From Nannochloropsis salina CCMP1776 (lineage: Eukaryota > Sar > Eustigmatophyceae > Eustigmatales > Monodopsidaceae): a stretch of DNA of 64,000 nt. Both the position numbers and the translations under genes were made by a program. Shown in pieces: positions 52,371-63,822 of this stretch (positions are counted from its first letter, which is position 1; every line of letters starts with the position of its first letter). The stretch covers positions 740,340 to 804,339 of the forward strand of contig SDOX01000019.1 of assembly GCA_004565275.1 (NCBI GenBank), read 5' to 3'. The notes under the pieces were generated by a model that searched no databases, was not told the DNA's origin, and saw only the letters and a program-made list of their open reading frames with translations.

Positions 52371-53301
52371 ATGCACCACCTTCATACCTCTGTCGAGGCT
52401 AAAAGCTCCTTGTTTTCGAGTAGCAGATTCTCCGAGTCTACAACCTCATCGTTGAATACTGCTCACAGTTTCTCCGAGCTTGGCGGGCCAGCAGGAAAAC
52501 ATAAGGCAGCTGTGAGGTCATTGGGTTGGCGCAGCATCTACATGTTTGTGTCTTTGCTCGCATTATTAGGAGCCACTGGGAGTCAAAGTAAAATTGTCGA
52601 ATTTATCTGCAAACAACTGGGTGGGAGCAACAAGTGTCCGGCGATGCCCACGTGTCCAGCAGGAGAGGCTTTGCGTCACAAACCGCACTCAAAGGTAAGG
52701 GTACAAGGTTACATTATGTTCCAAAACGCTTTTGCAAGTATGTTGGGGCGATGGTTCCCGTATTCTGTCTTATAAATCCCCCTCTACCGGACACTAACAG
52801 CCGTCTTACGATGGGTGCGGAACCCACGGGGTCAAGGTGAGTCTGAGCCCAACGGACTTTTCGTCATGCTGTAATCTACACGACCTGTGCTATGGTCAGT
52901 GTGGAAGCCCGAAAAAGGAATGTGACGAGTATTTTGAAGGGTGCATGATAGCGCAATGTCACAGGGAGCACCACATCCCTAGCAACAGCAGTATCGACAG
53001 TCATCACCACAATCCGAAAAGGCAATCCAAGGAATTTAGACGCTGCGTGCGGGCAGCCAGATTGTATTATCACGGCGTGTATGGATTCGGTTGTTTTGCG
53101 TTCAGAAAAGCCCAAAAGCAGCACTGTGAGTGTGGGCCCATTGGCGAGGGAGAGGAGGGGGAAGGAATCGTAAGAGAACGACTCGCCGGTGGCCGCGGAG
53201 GTGAGAGTCTAAGAGGACTGTATGCCCTGATGGAGAGGGCGGCTCAAGCTATGACCCCGACGGCCGGGGCGGTCCACTGGAAGTGGGAAGAATTTTTGTG
53301 A
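52371..53301 (+). CDS. Secretory-type phospholipase A2, group XII-like
   Basis: Two exons, 52371-52694 and 52801-53301, give 274 residues; the intron starts GTAAGG, ends AACAG and is in phase 0. Residues ~53-73 (IYMFVSLLALLGATG) form a signal anchor or signal peptide after a Ser-rich leader. The Cys-rich domain follows: GCGTHGV as the calcium loop, then SSCCNLHDLCYGQCG with the catalytic His-Asp pair (His135, Asp136), and KKECDEYFEGCMIAQC. These are features of the phospholipase A2 superfamily, closest by eye to group XII. It would cleave the sn-2 acyl chain of phospholipids in the secretory pathway. The N-terminal start is uncertain because the frame continues upstream without an ATG. Confidence 0.88.
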
Positions 53302-54043
53302 TGGGAATGCACAGCGAAAAATGATGTGGAACAGGACCGGGACAAGCGGCGAAGGTGCATGGCACCATGAATTTTCAATTCAAGGCATGACAGCAGTGCC
53401 TTAGATTCACAAAAAGGGGCCGAAAGGGAAAAGAGGAGAAAGAAAGAACCGTACGATAAAGAGCATCCGCCCCGGATGACCGTGGCGTTGGACGGTGTTT
53501 GTACTCTCCCCCCATCCGTGGTGAGGATTGCTTCTAGGCTGATGGTTGTGCCCATCCATTCGCCATATTTCCCCTCCTTTATTTCTGTCTTCTTCCCTTC
53601 CGACCCCTGAAGACACACCTCCAAAACATGAACCGCCCATCCTGCCCCTAAACAACAAGCGACTTCGCAGTTGTGACCCTCCACGACACCCTTTTCCACA
53701 GACACAAGCACGCTGGCCCACATTTGACACGCTTTTCGTTCCCACTTCAGTCGTCAAAGGCAACGCGATCCTAGCGCACAAGTACGTCAGAAACCGGACC
53801 AGGAAGAGCTCATTCCCCTTTCCATCTCTCCTTCCCCACCCAGCCCCCCACACAGCCCCTTATCCAACCAAACGTTCCAAGATAAACTAGAGAAAAACAC
53901 GTTAAGACGTGTATACAACCGCTCTTATGCTGTTCCTGAATGCTTTTGTGAGGCTGTTGCGTGTAGGAAACTGCTTTTTCTCACATTATCCTCCTCCGCT
54001 TCCCCTAATCCTGATGTCCATCCTGATTGGAAATAGATGAAGC
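53302..54043. other. Convergent intergenic region PLA2 / eIF5A
   Basis: The 742 bases between two converging stops contain overlapping frames on both strands, none with recognisable similarity. The 3' ends of both genes lie here. Confidence 0.35.
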
Positions 54044-54789
54044 TTACGCTTCCTCCTGCAAATAAGAGAATGGAAGAGAAATTGATGGGAAATAACAAAA
54101 CGCCATAATTTATTTTCCCCCGTCCACAACTTCCCCTATTGACTTCTCAACACTCTCACGATGCCGTACAATCCACCACTGGCGGTTAAAAGCATGCAGC
54201 ACTCAAGCACATCCTCCATGCAACCCCAACAATCCGCGCTTTGACCGGACGAAATCCGTCCCAGGACCCTTTCCCCCTTATCCTCCCGCCCTCTCTCCCC
54301 TCTTCGGCCCACCTTGTAGGCAATGATCTGGTCAATGCCGCAGGCGGAAAGGACGGAAAGGGAGAGGGATTTGCCGTCCTGGTAGGCCTTCAAGATTTCC
54401 TGGTCGAAGCCCTCGGGGTAGTCCGGAAGTTTCAAGTCGTCGCGCGTCCCGCCGTCCTCCTGCAGGAGCGAGACAAAGCCGTCCTCGATGTCCAGGAGCT
54501 GGTACTCAGAGCGGTTCACGTTGGGCACATACGTGGTGTGCGTGGTAGGCACCACGTCTTCCACCTTCTTCCCGTTGAAGATGTCGACGGCGGTGAAATT
54601 TGCCTTGGCGTGCCCGTGCTTCCCCGTCTTGGAGGTCGAGACATTCACCACCTTGCACGGACGGCCCTTGATCATGATGTAGCCACCTTTCTTGATCTGC
54701 CCGGCTTCGGAAGGGAACACGTCCGAAGCCCCTGCCGTCGTTCCCGAGAAGTCATAATCCTCGATAGTCGCAGCAGCTTCCTCAGCCAT
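54044..54789 (-). CDS. EIF5A: Translation factor eIF5A
   Basis: Exon 1 is 54313-54789 and exon 2 only 54044-54055, giving 162 residues. Exon 1 reads on into the intron without a stop for about 58 codons, but the conserved protein ends at IDQIIAYK, where a GTGGGC donor lies; the acceptor TTATTTGCAG then adds Glu-Glu-Ala and a TAA. The hypusine loop STSKTGKHGHAK (Lys57) is intact, as are GGYIMIKGRPCKVVNV and FNGKKVEDVVPTTH. eIF5A relieves ribosome stalling and supports termination after deoxyhypusine modification. Identification is certain; the mini-exon is well supported by frame and length. Confidence 0.96.
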
Positions 54790-55758
54790 GGTTGCTTCAG
54801 GGAAAAGAAGAGAGGGCCCTGGGAGCGGGGGTGGGTGGGGAGGTGTGTGTGTGAAAGCCTGTGAAAGCCCCCAAATTCATGAGTAAGCTCATGCTCAGGA
54901 CGGCCCGCTCCGACTTAAAGTATACAACGGCTTTCTGGACAAACAACGCTCATATCGGATGACACGACGCGGCGAGGGATCGTTAGAACTGAAGGTCCCA
55001 AAGAACTGATGAGTCCGTGAGTGATTTCACCAGCCAGCTTCAATTGGAGGCAGGCTCCGTGTGTGTACAGAGCACGAATTTTACCGTGCTGCTGCTATCA
55101 ACTTATGCACTTCCAAATGTCAGACTTTCTCAGCAAAAAACGCCAAAAGGCATCGACACAGGGCCAGCGCAACCTCGAAGGCAGGAGCAAGCGGCGGGGG
55201 GAGCTTGCAGCACCTGCAGGCACAATACGAGATCCACGCAGCACAAGACTCCTGCCGGGAGCACGCCTTCTGAACAATCAACACCAGCACGGTTGTCTCG
55301 ACCCTGCCCGCCCCATTGTACTCAAATATCAAACCGATCACTTGCGTGAGCTCTTCCCCAGGGGGGCGTGGAAGAATGTGTGGTGCGGCGATCGTGCCGG
55401 CGGGGCCGGAGAATGACCCTTTCCGCGCGCAAGATGCTGCGCGCTACGACCAAAAGACAAACGCGACGAGGACGAGCGCCAACACGGGCATACAAATTTG
55501 CTTGTCGCGTGTGACCAGTGCATGTATGCCTTATGGCGTATCACGATATGGGACTGAGTGCGATCACCCCGGTCACGCTATTTCCGCACACGACTTGCCC
55601 TATCAGCTAGAACTTGAGACCTCTAACCAGACGAAAACACACCACATACCAGGTAATAAAGCGGAAAGCGTCCGTCCACACACGCTAGCACAAGGATGAA
55701 GATCAGCCAGCGAGTGGCATTGCCTTCCATGTTTGGCACTTCGCCTTGACCAGAAAGG
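54790..55758. promoter_or_regulatory. Divergent intergenic region eIF5A / unknown membrane protein
   Basis: The 969 bases lie between divergent starts. On the minus strand a short frame at about 55640-55726 (MEGNATRWLIFILVLACVDG) ends at a GTATGT donor and could be the first exon of a small membrane protein; no firm second exon was found. Nothing else is recognised. Confidence 0.35.
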
Positions 55759-57220
55759 ATGTTGCCGGCATTTGTGGCGGGAAGGCAGCCCTGGTACGTC
55801 TGGGCAGTGTGGGCCGGAACGCTCCTCCTCCTGTCGCGTCGAGTCTGGCAGGCCTGCGACCGCGCAGTGATGGTCAGCGGCGTTGTGATCGAGGATGAAG
55901 GCAGCACTTGCAGCACGGGTAGCAGTTTTGAGAGGGCTTTCCCACTCAGGTAAATGAGGTGAAATGAGGACATAATAAGATCGGGAGTTCCTCACGGTGC
56001 CATTCCGGTAGCGCGTTTGGGGCTAGAAAGCTAGAAATTAGAATATTTGTTTTTCTGTATACCTTACGCCGGACTATTACGCAGCCGTGACTTTGCTCAT
56101 TCGCACTTCGCTTGGTCAGTCAGTGAACTGCTCAAATTTCTGTCGCTCATTATGGCTCTTGGTGTGCTTCAATTCGATGACAGAAAGCCAACCTGACCGC
56201 ACTCTCACACAATTGCCCGGTAGATTCTGTCACAAGATCCACGACAGCGGCTATGCGATCTGGAGATGGATAGAACTCCAAGAAGACGCTCTGGCCTTGG
56301 GAACGGCCTCCCCCCCGCGCGCCCTTCTCGCCCTCGGCGTGCAGGGAGTCCTGGGTCTGTCGGGGGCCTTGGAGGGGGAGGGGGGCTGGTGGATTGGCCT
56401 GGCGACGCTTCTGATCCTCACGGTATGCATGCAGAAGGACGTGATCCGGGCCTTTTACAGGCCTTGGGTTGCATCCTTTCTGGCGTGCCTGGGCTGGAAA
56501 GAGGACTGGGTGGCTGTGAGCGAGGCGGAGTTGCCAGAGCTGGAGGACACGGCAGTGATCGCGAATGAAGCCTGGCAAAGAGGGAGAGAGCAGCGGAAGC
56601 CGTCGAAAAGAGAGGGGAGGGAGGTTCGGCACAGGACTATAGAAGAGGAGGAGGAAGAGGAGGAGGAAGTATTGGTGGACGAGGTCCGCGACGTGGTGGC
56701 AGAGAGGGGCCTGGGTGACGAAGCTATCAGAAGAAGGCTCACCGCTCCTTGTGGGGGCAGTTCCTCTCGTTATGGTGGAGCGAAACGAGGTAACACCCGG
56801 CAGTGTGCCTGCCGCACTCACTGGGACACTAGTAAGCCCTGTGCTTCTGACTGCGGGGCTTGCAGCGAGGAAGCTGACGGTGTCTTGCCCCCCTTGCTGG
56901 CCTCGAAGCGCGTACCTCCGGCTGGATGGCTAGTCTACGACCCTATCCTGGGTCTGGTTACCTACGAGGAGTCGATAAAATGGCGGGAAGGGAGGAGAAG
57001 CGCTGGCGACAGGGATGGAGGGGGCGTGGGCGGGACGAAGGGAGGGGGCGGTCGAGGCAACGAGGGGAGCCCTCGGACAAAGCCGGGCTCGCGGACGGCC
57101 AGCAGAACGCAGCAGGGACGAGAGAAAAAGTTGCAAGCGGCGGCCCGAACGTACCGCTCTGGAGGCGCCCTGTCCCTCGCTCGTGAGATCGGCCCGCCGT
57201 CCTCCTCCGTGTCGGCCTGA
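55759..57220 (+). CDS. Unknown multi-helix membrane protein with acidic tail
   Basis: Two exons, 55759-55949 and 56224-57220, give 395 residues. The junction (GTAAAT donor, GGTAG acceptor) splits an arginine codon in phase 2 and joins FERAFPLR to FCHKIHDSGYAIWRW. Helices: PWYVWAVWAGTLLLLSRRVW, ALLALGVQGVLGLSGALEG and WWIGLATLLILTVCMQ. A Glu-rich run (IEEEEEEEEEVLVDEVRD) follows, then several Cys residues (QCACRTHWDTSKPCASDCG), a short conserved-looking block WLVYDPILGLVTYEES and a basic Gly-rich end. I do not recognise the family. The gene structure is inferred from frame and splice motifs only; the opposite strand also has open frames, so confidence is moderate. Confidence 0.55.
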
Positions 57221-57609
57221 GCCACCTGGGAGGGAAGGGGGATGCCGGTGGAATGATAGGGCGATGTACAGAGCACACCCATGCCAGGGTATACACGCGT
57301 CTGCGCTCGGAAGAGGTGCTAATCGATAGGTGGGAAGGGGGGAAAGCAATTATCCGTCAAATGTTCATATGTGCGTGTCAGCGCGGTCCCACCCGCGATT
57401 TGAAACGTGCTTAATTCTACAGCCCACGCGGCAATTAAAGACAGAAAGCACCTGTGAAATACAGGATCGTTACTCTACGTTTGTGTTCGTTTGGGTGAAT
57501 ACCCTGGTCACGAGAGATACTGTGTTTCTTTCCTCTCCCCAACCCCGCCCTCTGTCCCGCCTTGCCGTCCCCACAGCGGCAGCGACGCCTTTTGAGCCTC
57601 ACGCCAACC
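57221..57609. other. Convergent intergenic region before RPN7
   Basis: The 389 bases between converging stops hold the 3' ends of both genes and no recognised feature. Confidence 0.35.
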
Positions 57610-58854
57610 CTAGAAGTCCACCAGCCGCGCCAATTTCGAGAGCCGGTTCAGCAAAGCGTCCCCATCCCGCACCACCTCCAGGTACTGGGCGTTTTTCGAG
57701 TCCGGTCGCCGCGTCTCCACCACGCCCCCCACCTTGTCGATCTTGGCGCTCAGCCTCCCCGCCGCGATGAAGCGGGAGAGCTCCCGGTCGAGAAAATCGA
57801 CCGAGATCCCGAAGGCGTCGGCCATGGAGGCCACGCGAACGCTCTTGTAGGACTCCAGGAACTGGGAGTACACGAGCACGCGCATCTCCCGCACGAGCAG
57901 GCGCAGGTGTGGAGACATGTAACGGTCGCGGGTCAGCTCCGGGGTCACCTCCACAAGCGCTTGGAAAAAAGCCCGGTAGTCACAGTCGTACAGGGAATTC
58001 AGCAGCCGGCCTAGGGCTGGCTTCTCCCTCAGGACTGCGATCACTTCGGGCCCGTCGACTAATTTTTTCTTGAGCTTGGTCCTCTCCAAATACAGGAGGT
58101 TGGTGATGACCGCGTAGAAGATGAATTGTTCGTACGTTGTCAGCTCCACGCAAGTGAAAGTGGCGATGCAATCCAGTAGAAGCTCGGCAGCTTTCTTCAG
58201 CGAACGGGTTGTGATGAGCGCGACAGCTTCATATACTTTCAATCGGTTCCGCCGATCCCAGTCGCCCCCGTCCTCCACCAGCTTTTTGGCCCTCTCCAGG
58301 TTCTCTTTTGTTGCCTCTGTGTCCCGGAAAAAGAGGCCTAGGCGAACCTTGTCCATGGCGGCATCGATCCTCTTGCCTGTGCTAATTTTGGGTTTAGTCA
58401 AAATCTCATCCGCTGCTGCGTATGCTGCCGTCTTGTTTCCAATTCGCGCGAAAAATTTCTCGCGGGCAATCATGGCATCCAGCACTTCCATGTCCCCGGA
58501 ACTCTCTGTAGCCACCCTTAGCTGCTCCTCAATTTTTGCCAATTCCGCCTCATTTGAAGCTTTGAGTTCCGCTTGCAAGGCAGCATCTACAGGCCAACCC
58601 AGCTTCTCCACGCACACACTTGTGTACAAGGGCTCGGCTTTCTCTGCTTTGATCACAGCAAGAACGCGATTCGTCACCTCTTCCAGGTCTGGAACTTCGT
58701 CGGGTTTGCTTTGCGCCAGCTCCAGCAGGTGCAGGTCTTGAGCTAGGGCCATGTCGGGCACCGCCTTGCGCTCCTCCTCCTCTTCTGGAAGTCCTGACGA
58801 TTCATTCCCGAGGGCGGGAGGCTTGGTGTGGGATGATATATCTTCAACGGTCAT
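57610..58854 (-). CDS. RPN7: 26S proteasome regulatory subunit RPN7 (PSMD6)
   Basis: A single exon from ATG 58854, 414 residues. N-terminal helices (LAQDLHLLELAQ, YTSVCVEKLGW) lead to the TPR-like solenoid (DAMIAREKFFARIGNKTAAY, AAMDKVRLGLFFRDTEATKE) and a PCI domain (TYEQFIFYAVITNLLYLERT, LLNSLYDCDYRAFFQALVEV, VYSQFLESYKSVRVASMADA, AGRLSAKIDKVGGVVETRRP). The ending NRLSKLARLVDF fits the C-terminal helix that joins the lid helical bundle. RPN7 scaffolds the proteasome lid. Length and order match the family (389 residues in human), with a slightly longer N-terminal extension. Confidence 0.95.
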   Translation of the reverse strand: MTVEDISSHTKPPALGNESSGLPEEEEERKAVPDMALAQDLHLLELAQSKPDEVPDLEEVTNRVLAVIKAEKAEPLYTSVCVEKLGWPVDAALQAELKASNEAELAKIEEQLRVATESSGDMEVLDAMIAREKFFARIGNKTAAYAAADEILTKPKISTGKRIDAAMDKVRLGLFFRDTEATKENLERAKKLVEDGGDWDRRNRLKVYEAVALITTRSLKKAAELLLDCIATFTCVELTTYEQFIFYAVITNLLYLERTKLKKKLVDGPEVIAVLREKPALGRLLNSLYDCDYRAFFQALVEVTPELTRDRYMSPHLRLLVREMRVLVYSQFLESYKSVRVASMADAFGISVDFLDRELSRFIAAGRLSAKIDKVGGVVETRRPDSKNAQYLEVVRDGDALLNRLSKLARLVDF

Positions 58855-59282
58855 GGTCGTACGCAGTGATATCCACCCCTGTGCTTGTCATGCGTGCAAA
58901 AAATGAGCACCAGCGGGGGACACGGGCGGTACGTGAGAATTCTTCGAGCTCTGCTCTCTTTCAGCGACTCGGAGGGAGGGTAGCACACAGGTACCTGGTT
59001 AATTCAGTGACCCCGGCGCACACGCACCAGGAGGGCGTGGCTGCTTGAGTGTGATCATGCGATGAAAGAATGAGAAGGCAGACATTTTTTGGGCCAATTG
59101 CATGGCGAGCACAACGAAAGCCATGCATGGTTGGGAGTCAGGAGTGACGGCACCCTGGCCGCGATCTGCTTGCATAACGATATGTTGCCATAGTCTGTTG
59201 AAGGCACCAAGCCATGTTCCGTTGAGAACTCACGGTACGCCCCTTTATTTTTTAAGCATACACATTGGAGACGGAAAACGCC
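58855..59282. promoter_or_regulatory. Divergent intergenic region RPN7 / TRPC4AP-like
   Basis: The 428 bases between divergent starts should hold both promoters. No gene or repeat was recognised. Confidence 0.35.
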
Positions 59283-62200
59283 ATGGACTGGCGGCGGCTT
59301 TTGTCCGCAACTGAGGCCTCTGTGACGGGCTGGACACGTAATCTCTGGTCTCGCACGCGGACGTCGGTTCCTGCCCTCTCGGACTCCGAGCAGGAAAAAT
59401 CAGGCGGGCACGATTCGGACGTAGGCCACGATGTTGTAGAGAGCAAAGCTTACAGGCCGTTGGAGCCTGTGTATCAGAACCTAGCCCGCGGCTTGACCCA
59501 CCGTCAGACGGTAGGTCGCCGCATGCTGAGTGGCATAGGAAACGACAGGCATATGCTGGCAAAGCTACCATCCCGGCACCCTGTCCATCAAATGGTGGTG
59601 GACCTGAACAAAGGTGCGTTGAAGAGCTGTCGGAACTTGCACGTGGTTCGAAAAGAGTCCTTTATGTAAAAACTAAGCGAACCGATGCCCTTCCCCCCAA
59701 CCTCCCTGTCTCAGCCCTGGATGCCTACGTGGAGGCCAAGCACGCTCAAACGCCACATTCAGCATCACCGTACGCCCCATTCAACCCCGTATCGGCACCG
59801 TCCCTCCCGGGAAACACGGAGTGGCAGGAAGTGTCCCAGGCCGTCCTCAATCTCCGCGACCGGCTGATCCCTCTCGACGTCTCCCTCATGGACCCGCCGG
59901 GTCGAATGCGCGCAGACAGCGGCCACGCGGACGACAGAGAGATGTTCGTGCGCGTAAATGGTCCAGAGGCAGTTTTGCGGCTGCTCTCGCCGCCGGTCTT
60001 GGTGGCCTCCGAGGTGGAGAACTTGAACGTGAACCTCCTGCACGCGAGCCTGGGGGAGGTAGTGAACGAGGCCATGGCGTTGCTCCGGGCGGCCGTGCAC
60101 GTCGACCAGGACACCGGGGCCCGATTGGCCTCTGACGAGGTGGTTGTCGTCTTCTTCCAGCTCCTGCGGCATCGGTGTTTCTTCGACGGGGCTGCGGCCG
60201 TCCTCGAGGACCTGCTGGGAGACCGGGCGGACACTTTCTTCATGGGCCGAGTGCCAGATCTGCGCGGTATCCTCCTCAGCCTCTCCCTCCGACAGCTCGC
60301 GCACTTCTGCCGCGTGCTTGCCCTCCTCGTCTTCGACCAGGAAGACCGGAGTCTGATGGAGGCGGGCCATGCCATGCAGTCCCTGGAGATCCTCCAGATG
60401 CGCCGGGACCGGCTCTACCGCCCCAACCCCACCCTGGATCGCAACCAAGCCCTCCTGGCCCGCTCCCCGCAAATCCTCGTCCGTCTGATCACCCTCGTGC
60501 GTGTCATGAACCATGCGCCCCCCCTGCACGTCCTCAGCAGCCGGAAGCGCCTAAGGCGGGCCTGCCCCACGCTGGAGATGTTCTACCTCCTCGGGCACCG
60601 GATCGAGCAGTCGCGGTGGGAGCATGTGCAGGAGCTGGAGGGGGCAGTGCGAGCGGGGGAGGCCCTGGCCAGGTCGGCGAAGAGAGGTAATGGAGAGGGG
60701 GGAGGGGAAGGAGGGGAAGGGAGCGACGAGGACATGGCTCCGCACCCCACGTCCCGCCTCCCGCCTCCCGAAGCCACGCCTGCGTCCTCCGAGGCCCGCC
60801 CCTCCTCCCTCCCGCCCTCCCTCCCGCCCTCCCCCTCGGCCTCCTCCTCCGCCGCCGCCAGCACGGGCCGACTCCCCCTGTCGGACCTGGTCAACCTCCT
60901 AGGGCCCCTCCTCTTCGCCCGCGCCGCCCCTGCCAGTGCCTCCCGCGAGCTCGACCTCGATCTGGGTCAGCTCCTTCGCTTCATCCACCGCCGCAGTGTC
61001 TCCAGTGGCCCCTCTTTGCCTGCCTACGAGAGCCCGACGGATCCCTTGGGGAGCAGCACCGACGGGGGTGGCGGCAGCCTGCCCCCGTCCCCCCTCTTGT
61101 CGCCCTGCACCCTGGCCGAGGCCAAGAGCGAGATGCAGTTCTACGGCATGCAGCTGGCGCCCCACCACGTGGAGGTCCTCTTCGTCCTCTGTGCGCTCTT
61201 GGGCGGGAGGAAGAAGAAGTTCTTCCAGACGGTGCTTCTGGAGGAGATGGGGCTGCTGGAGGCCCTGACCGCAATGTTCGACAGGATGAGCTGGGGGAAA
61301 GCGTCGCACCACTACCACACTCTTGGGGCCGTGCGCATGGAGGACGAGGAGGAAGTCTACCTGGGGGACGGGCTGAGCGAGGATGAGGAAGGGGCGGAGG
61401 GGGAGGAGGAGGGAGGGGCGGAGGACGAGGAGGAGGAGCTTCCTCCTCCCGAGGGACACTTGCATGGGCCCCAGTGCGAGTGCACGACGGACTCCGCCCT
61501 GCGAGTGCAGTTTCTGCGGGCGGTCCACAATGCCTTGGACCGAGACTGGGAGGAGGAGGAAGGAGAGAGAGGGGAAGAGAGCTCGCGGCGACTGGCGCTC
61601 TCGGAGGGGGAATGGGCGCAGGTGCAGGCCTTGAGGGAGGGGAGAGCTCTGGAAGGATCGGGCGAGGGGAAGGTGGGTGGCCGGAGCGGCGGCGACTGTA
61701 GCTTGATATCCAAGACGGTCCAGGTAGGAGAGGGAGGGAGGGCAGGAGGAGGGTCAGCGGGGTGGTGGGGGTGAGAAAATGCGGGATAGAGAGGGGCGCA
61801 CGTCGCGCCACGGCCCATGTCGAGCCCTGTTATCTGACCTCGCCGCCTCCTCTTTCCCACCCTTCGTCCCGGCGCAGACCCTGATCTCCGAGAAGGAGGA
61901 CAGCCCCTACCGCTTCTGGCTCTGCAGCTGTCTGGAAGCCTTCCTCCGCGCCTCCCCGGCCGACGGAGCGCAGCTTTTCCTGACCTGTTGGGGGGAGGAA
62001 GGGCGGGCCCCGACCCTGCTCCCCTTCCTAGTCGAGCAGATCCTTGCGGAAGGAGGCCAGTGTGGGGGGAGCGCGCAGATGGCCTTTGACTTGCTCGGAG
62101 AGGTGGTGAAAGGCAGTCGACGGGTGCTGGGCAGGTTGGAGGGGGACTTGGCGGGGAGGGAGGACGGCTTCGAGCGGCTGTTGGAGGCCGTGCAGGCGCG

Positions 62201-63314
62201 GGTCGTGGACAGCAATGTCTTCATGCGGGCCGTGCTTCTGACGGTGGAGGACGGGGAGGGGGAAGGGGTGGACTGGGGCGCCGGACAGGTGGGGCTGGAG
62301 GGGCCGGCGGAGGAGGGAGGGGAGGAAGGTGGGAAGGGCGGGGGGGGGGGGGAGGAGAGGATGTCGTTGGTCCGAGGCCTGACAGACCTGCGTGTGGAGG
62401 GCGGGAGGAGGGAGGAGGGCATGGGGGGGACCGCGATGGGGCCGCGACGTCAGGGCGGTCTGACGGGAGGGGGGACGAGTGGCTATCTCCTCCGGCCTTG
62501 GAGCGCCCCCCGCGTGGTCTCCGTCTCGCGTCTAGACGGGAAAGGGAGGAAGGGGCAGGTGGAGTGCGGGTTCGCGGCACAGGAGGCGGCGTCAAGCTGT
62601 GGCGAAGAACGCGAAAGCTCGGGAGGCTCTTTGACTGCGATTCGCCCCCCTTCCCGGGCCTCCTCCTCCTGTCCGGCAATCTCGCGCTTCGCCACCTACC
62701 TGAGTCAGCACCACGTGCGCCTGCTCAAGCGCCTGATGGGCCAAGTGGACTTTGGGGCCGTCACGCACGAGAACATCTGCGTCCTCAACTCGGCGTTGAT
62801 CGTCTTTTTGTGCTGCTCCCGCCGCGGATGCCTTCCCCTTCTCGTGCAGCGCCTCCACCGAGTCCAAGCGAAGGACTTCGAGCAGCTGGCCTGGGAGAAT
62901 CCGAAGGAAAGCGCCAGGGTCCACGCCCGCCGGTTCACCTGGTCCGCCCGCCCCTTCGACGACGAGTGCCGGCACGAGCCCGAGGGCAGACATGCCTTTC
63001 CCCCTACGACCACTCCAGACCTGGAGACGCCGTGTAACTACCCTCCTTTCCACGTGGATTTCATGCGGAACTTTCGCGCCCTTCTCTTCTTCTGGCAGGC
63101 CTACTACCTCCCTCGAGGCCGGGATCGGTACTCGCTTGAATTTTCCTCGCATATTCCTTTCGTCGAGTGGAAAAATGTGGTGGACGCCCTGTGTGCAGAC
63201 GATCCCACCTGTCCCACAGCTTTGGTCCACGCCCCTTTCCATCTTCCCCCTTCCCCCTACTCGGAAGCCGCTTCCTACCCGGTGCACAGTAGGGTACGCC
63301 CGAGAAGGGAATGA
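59283..63314 (+). CDS. TRPC4AP (TRUSS)-like protein, DDB1-CUL4 substrate-receptor family
   Basis: Three exons, 59283-59613, 59715-61723 and 61878-63314, give 1,258 residues. The ATG at 59283 sits in CCATGG; the frame upstream has only TTG. Conserved blocks follow the animal TRPC4AP order: VRVNGPEAVLRLLSPP, AGHAMQSLEILQM, HHVEVLFVLCALLGGRKKKF, FQTVLLEEMGLLEALTAMFD, HGPQCECTTDSALRVQFLRA, DSPYRFWLCSCLEAFLR, MAFDLLGEVVKGSRRVLGRL, VVDSNVFMRAVLL, THENICVLNSALIVFL, FMRNFRALLFFWQAYYL and CISF-like HIPFVEWKNVVDAL. Animal TRPC4AP recruits targets such as MYC to the DDB1-CUL4 ubiquitin ligase. This copy is about 460 residues longer because of acidic, Pro/Ser-rich and Gly-rich inserts. Confidence 0.9.
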
Positions 63315-63822
63315 AGGATGGCGATATTGATTCTGGGAGTGGTAGATCTAGGTAAGAGGGTGGTAAGGCTAGGCGACCCTGTCGGGAAAGCATCATAAAT
63401 TGCAAGCGCAAGCATCGAAATGTAAACAAATTCTTGTTCGGCGTGGTCCACAGACCGAAGGGCGAAGGTACGCGTACGACGAGCGCTGTGCACATGAAAC
63501 AAAAGAGCAAAGCTTATAAATGAATGCAACCGGGAATGTAATGACATGACTCATGCAAGACTCTTTCAAGCTTGTTTTCGCTGTTCTGCATCCGTACGAT
63601 TCAATTTTCGCCCTCATTTTTATTGCTTTGCATGACACGCAAATATGTTCTTTCCACCGAACCAAACCCATTGCTCGATGCGCTCCTACACGGAGGAGTC
63701 TCGACTCATGATGTATCTGTGTTGTACGTGATTGAGGAATGACATGATTATTCTTTTTTAAAAAAACAAGTTAGTCTGCACGAAGGATCTCTTGCACGAG
63801 GAATTTATGTGACTGCGGAGGT
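63315..63822. other. Convergent intergenic region
   Basis: The 508 bases between the TRPC4AP-like stop and the edge gene's apparent stop contain no supported gene. They are A/T-richer than the flanking coding DNA. Confidence 0.35.

Noticed and set aside
55006-55020. CTGATGAGTCCGTGA, as in a hammerhead ribozyme core
   Set aside because: The stem II return strand and the GAAA core that must follow are absent (the next bases are GTGATTTCACC), so it cannot fold as a hammerhead. It is a chance match.
60981-61811. 276-codon minus-strand frame opposite the TRPC4AP-like gene
   Set aside because: It is Pro/Ser/Arg-rich without domains and mirrors a G/C-rich coding region on the other strand whose protein is recognised.
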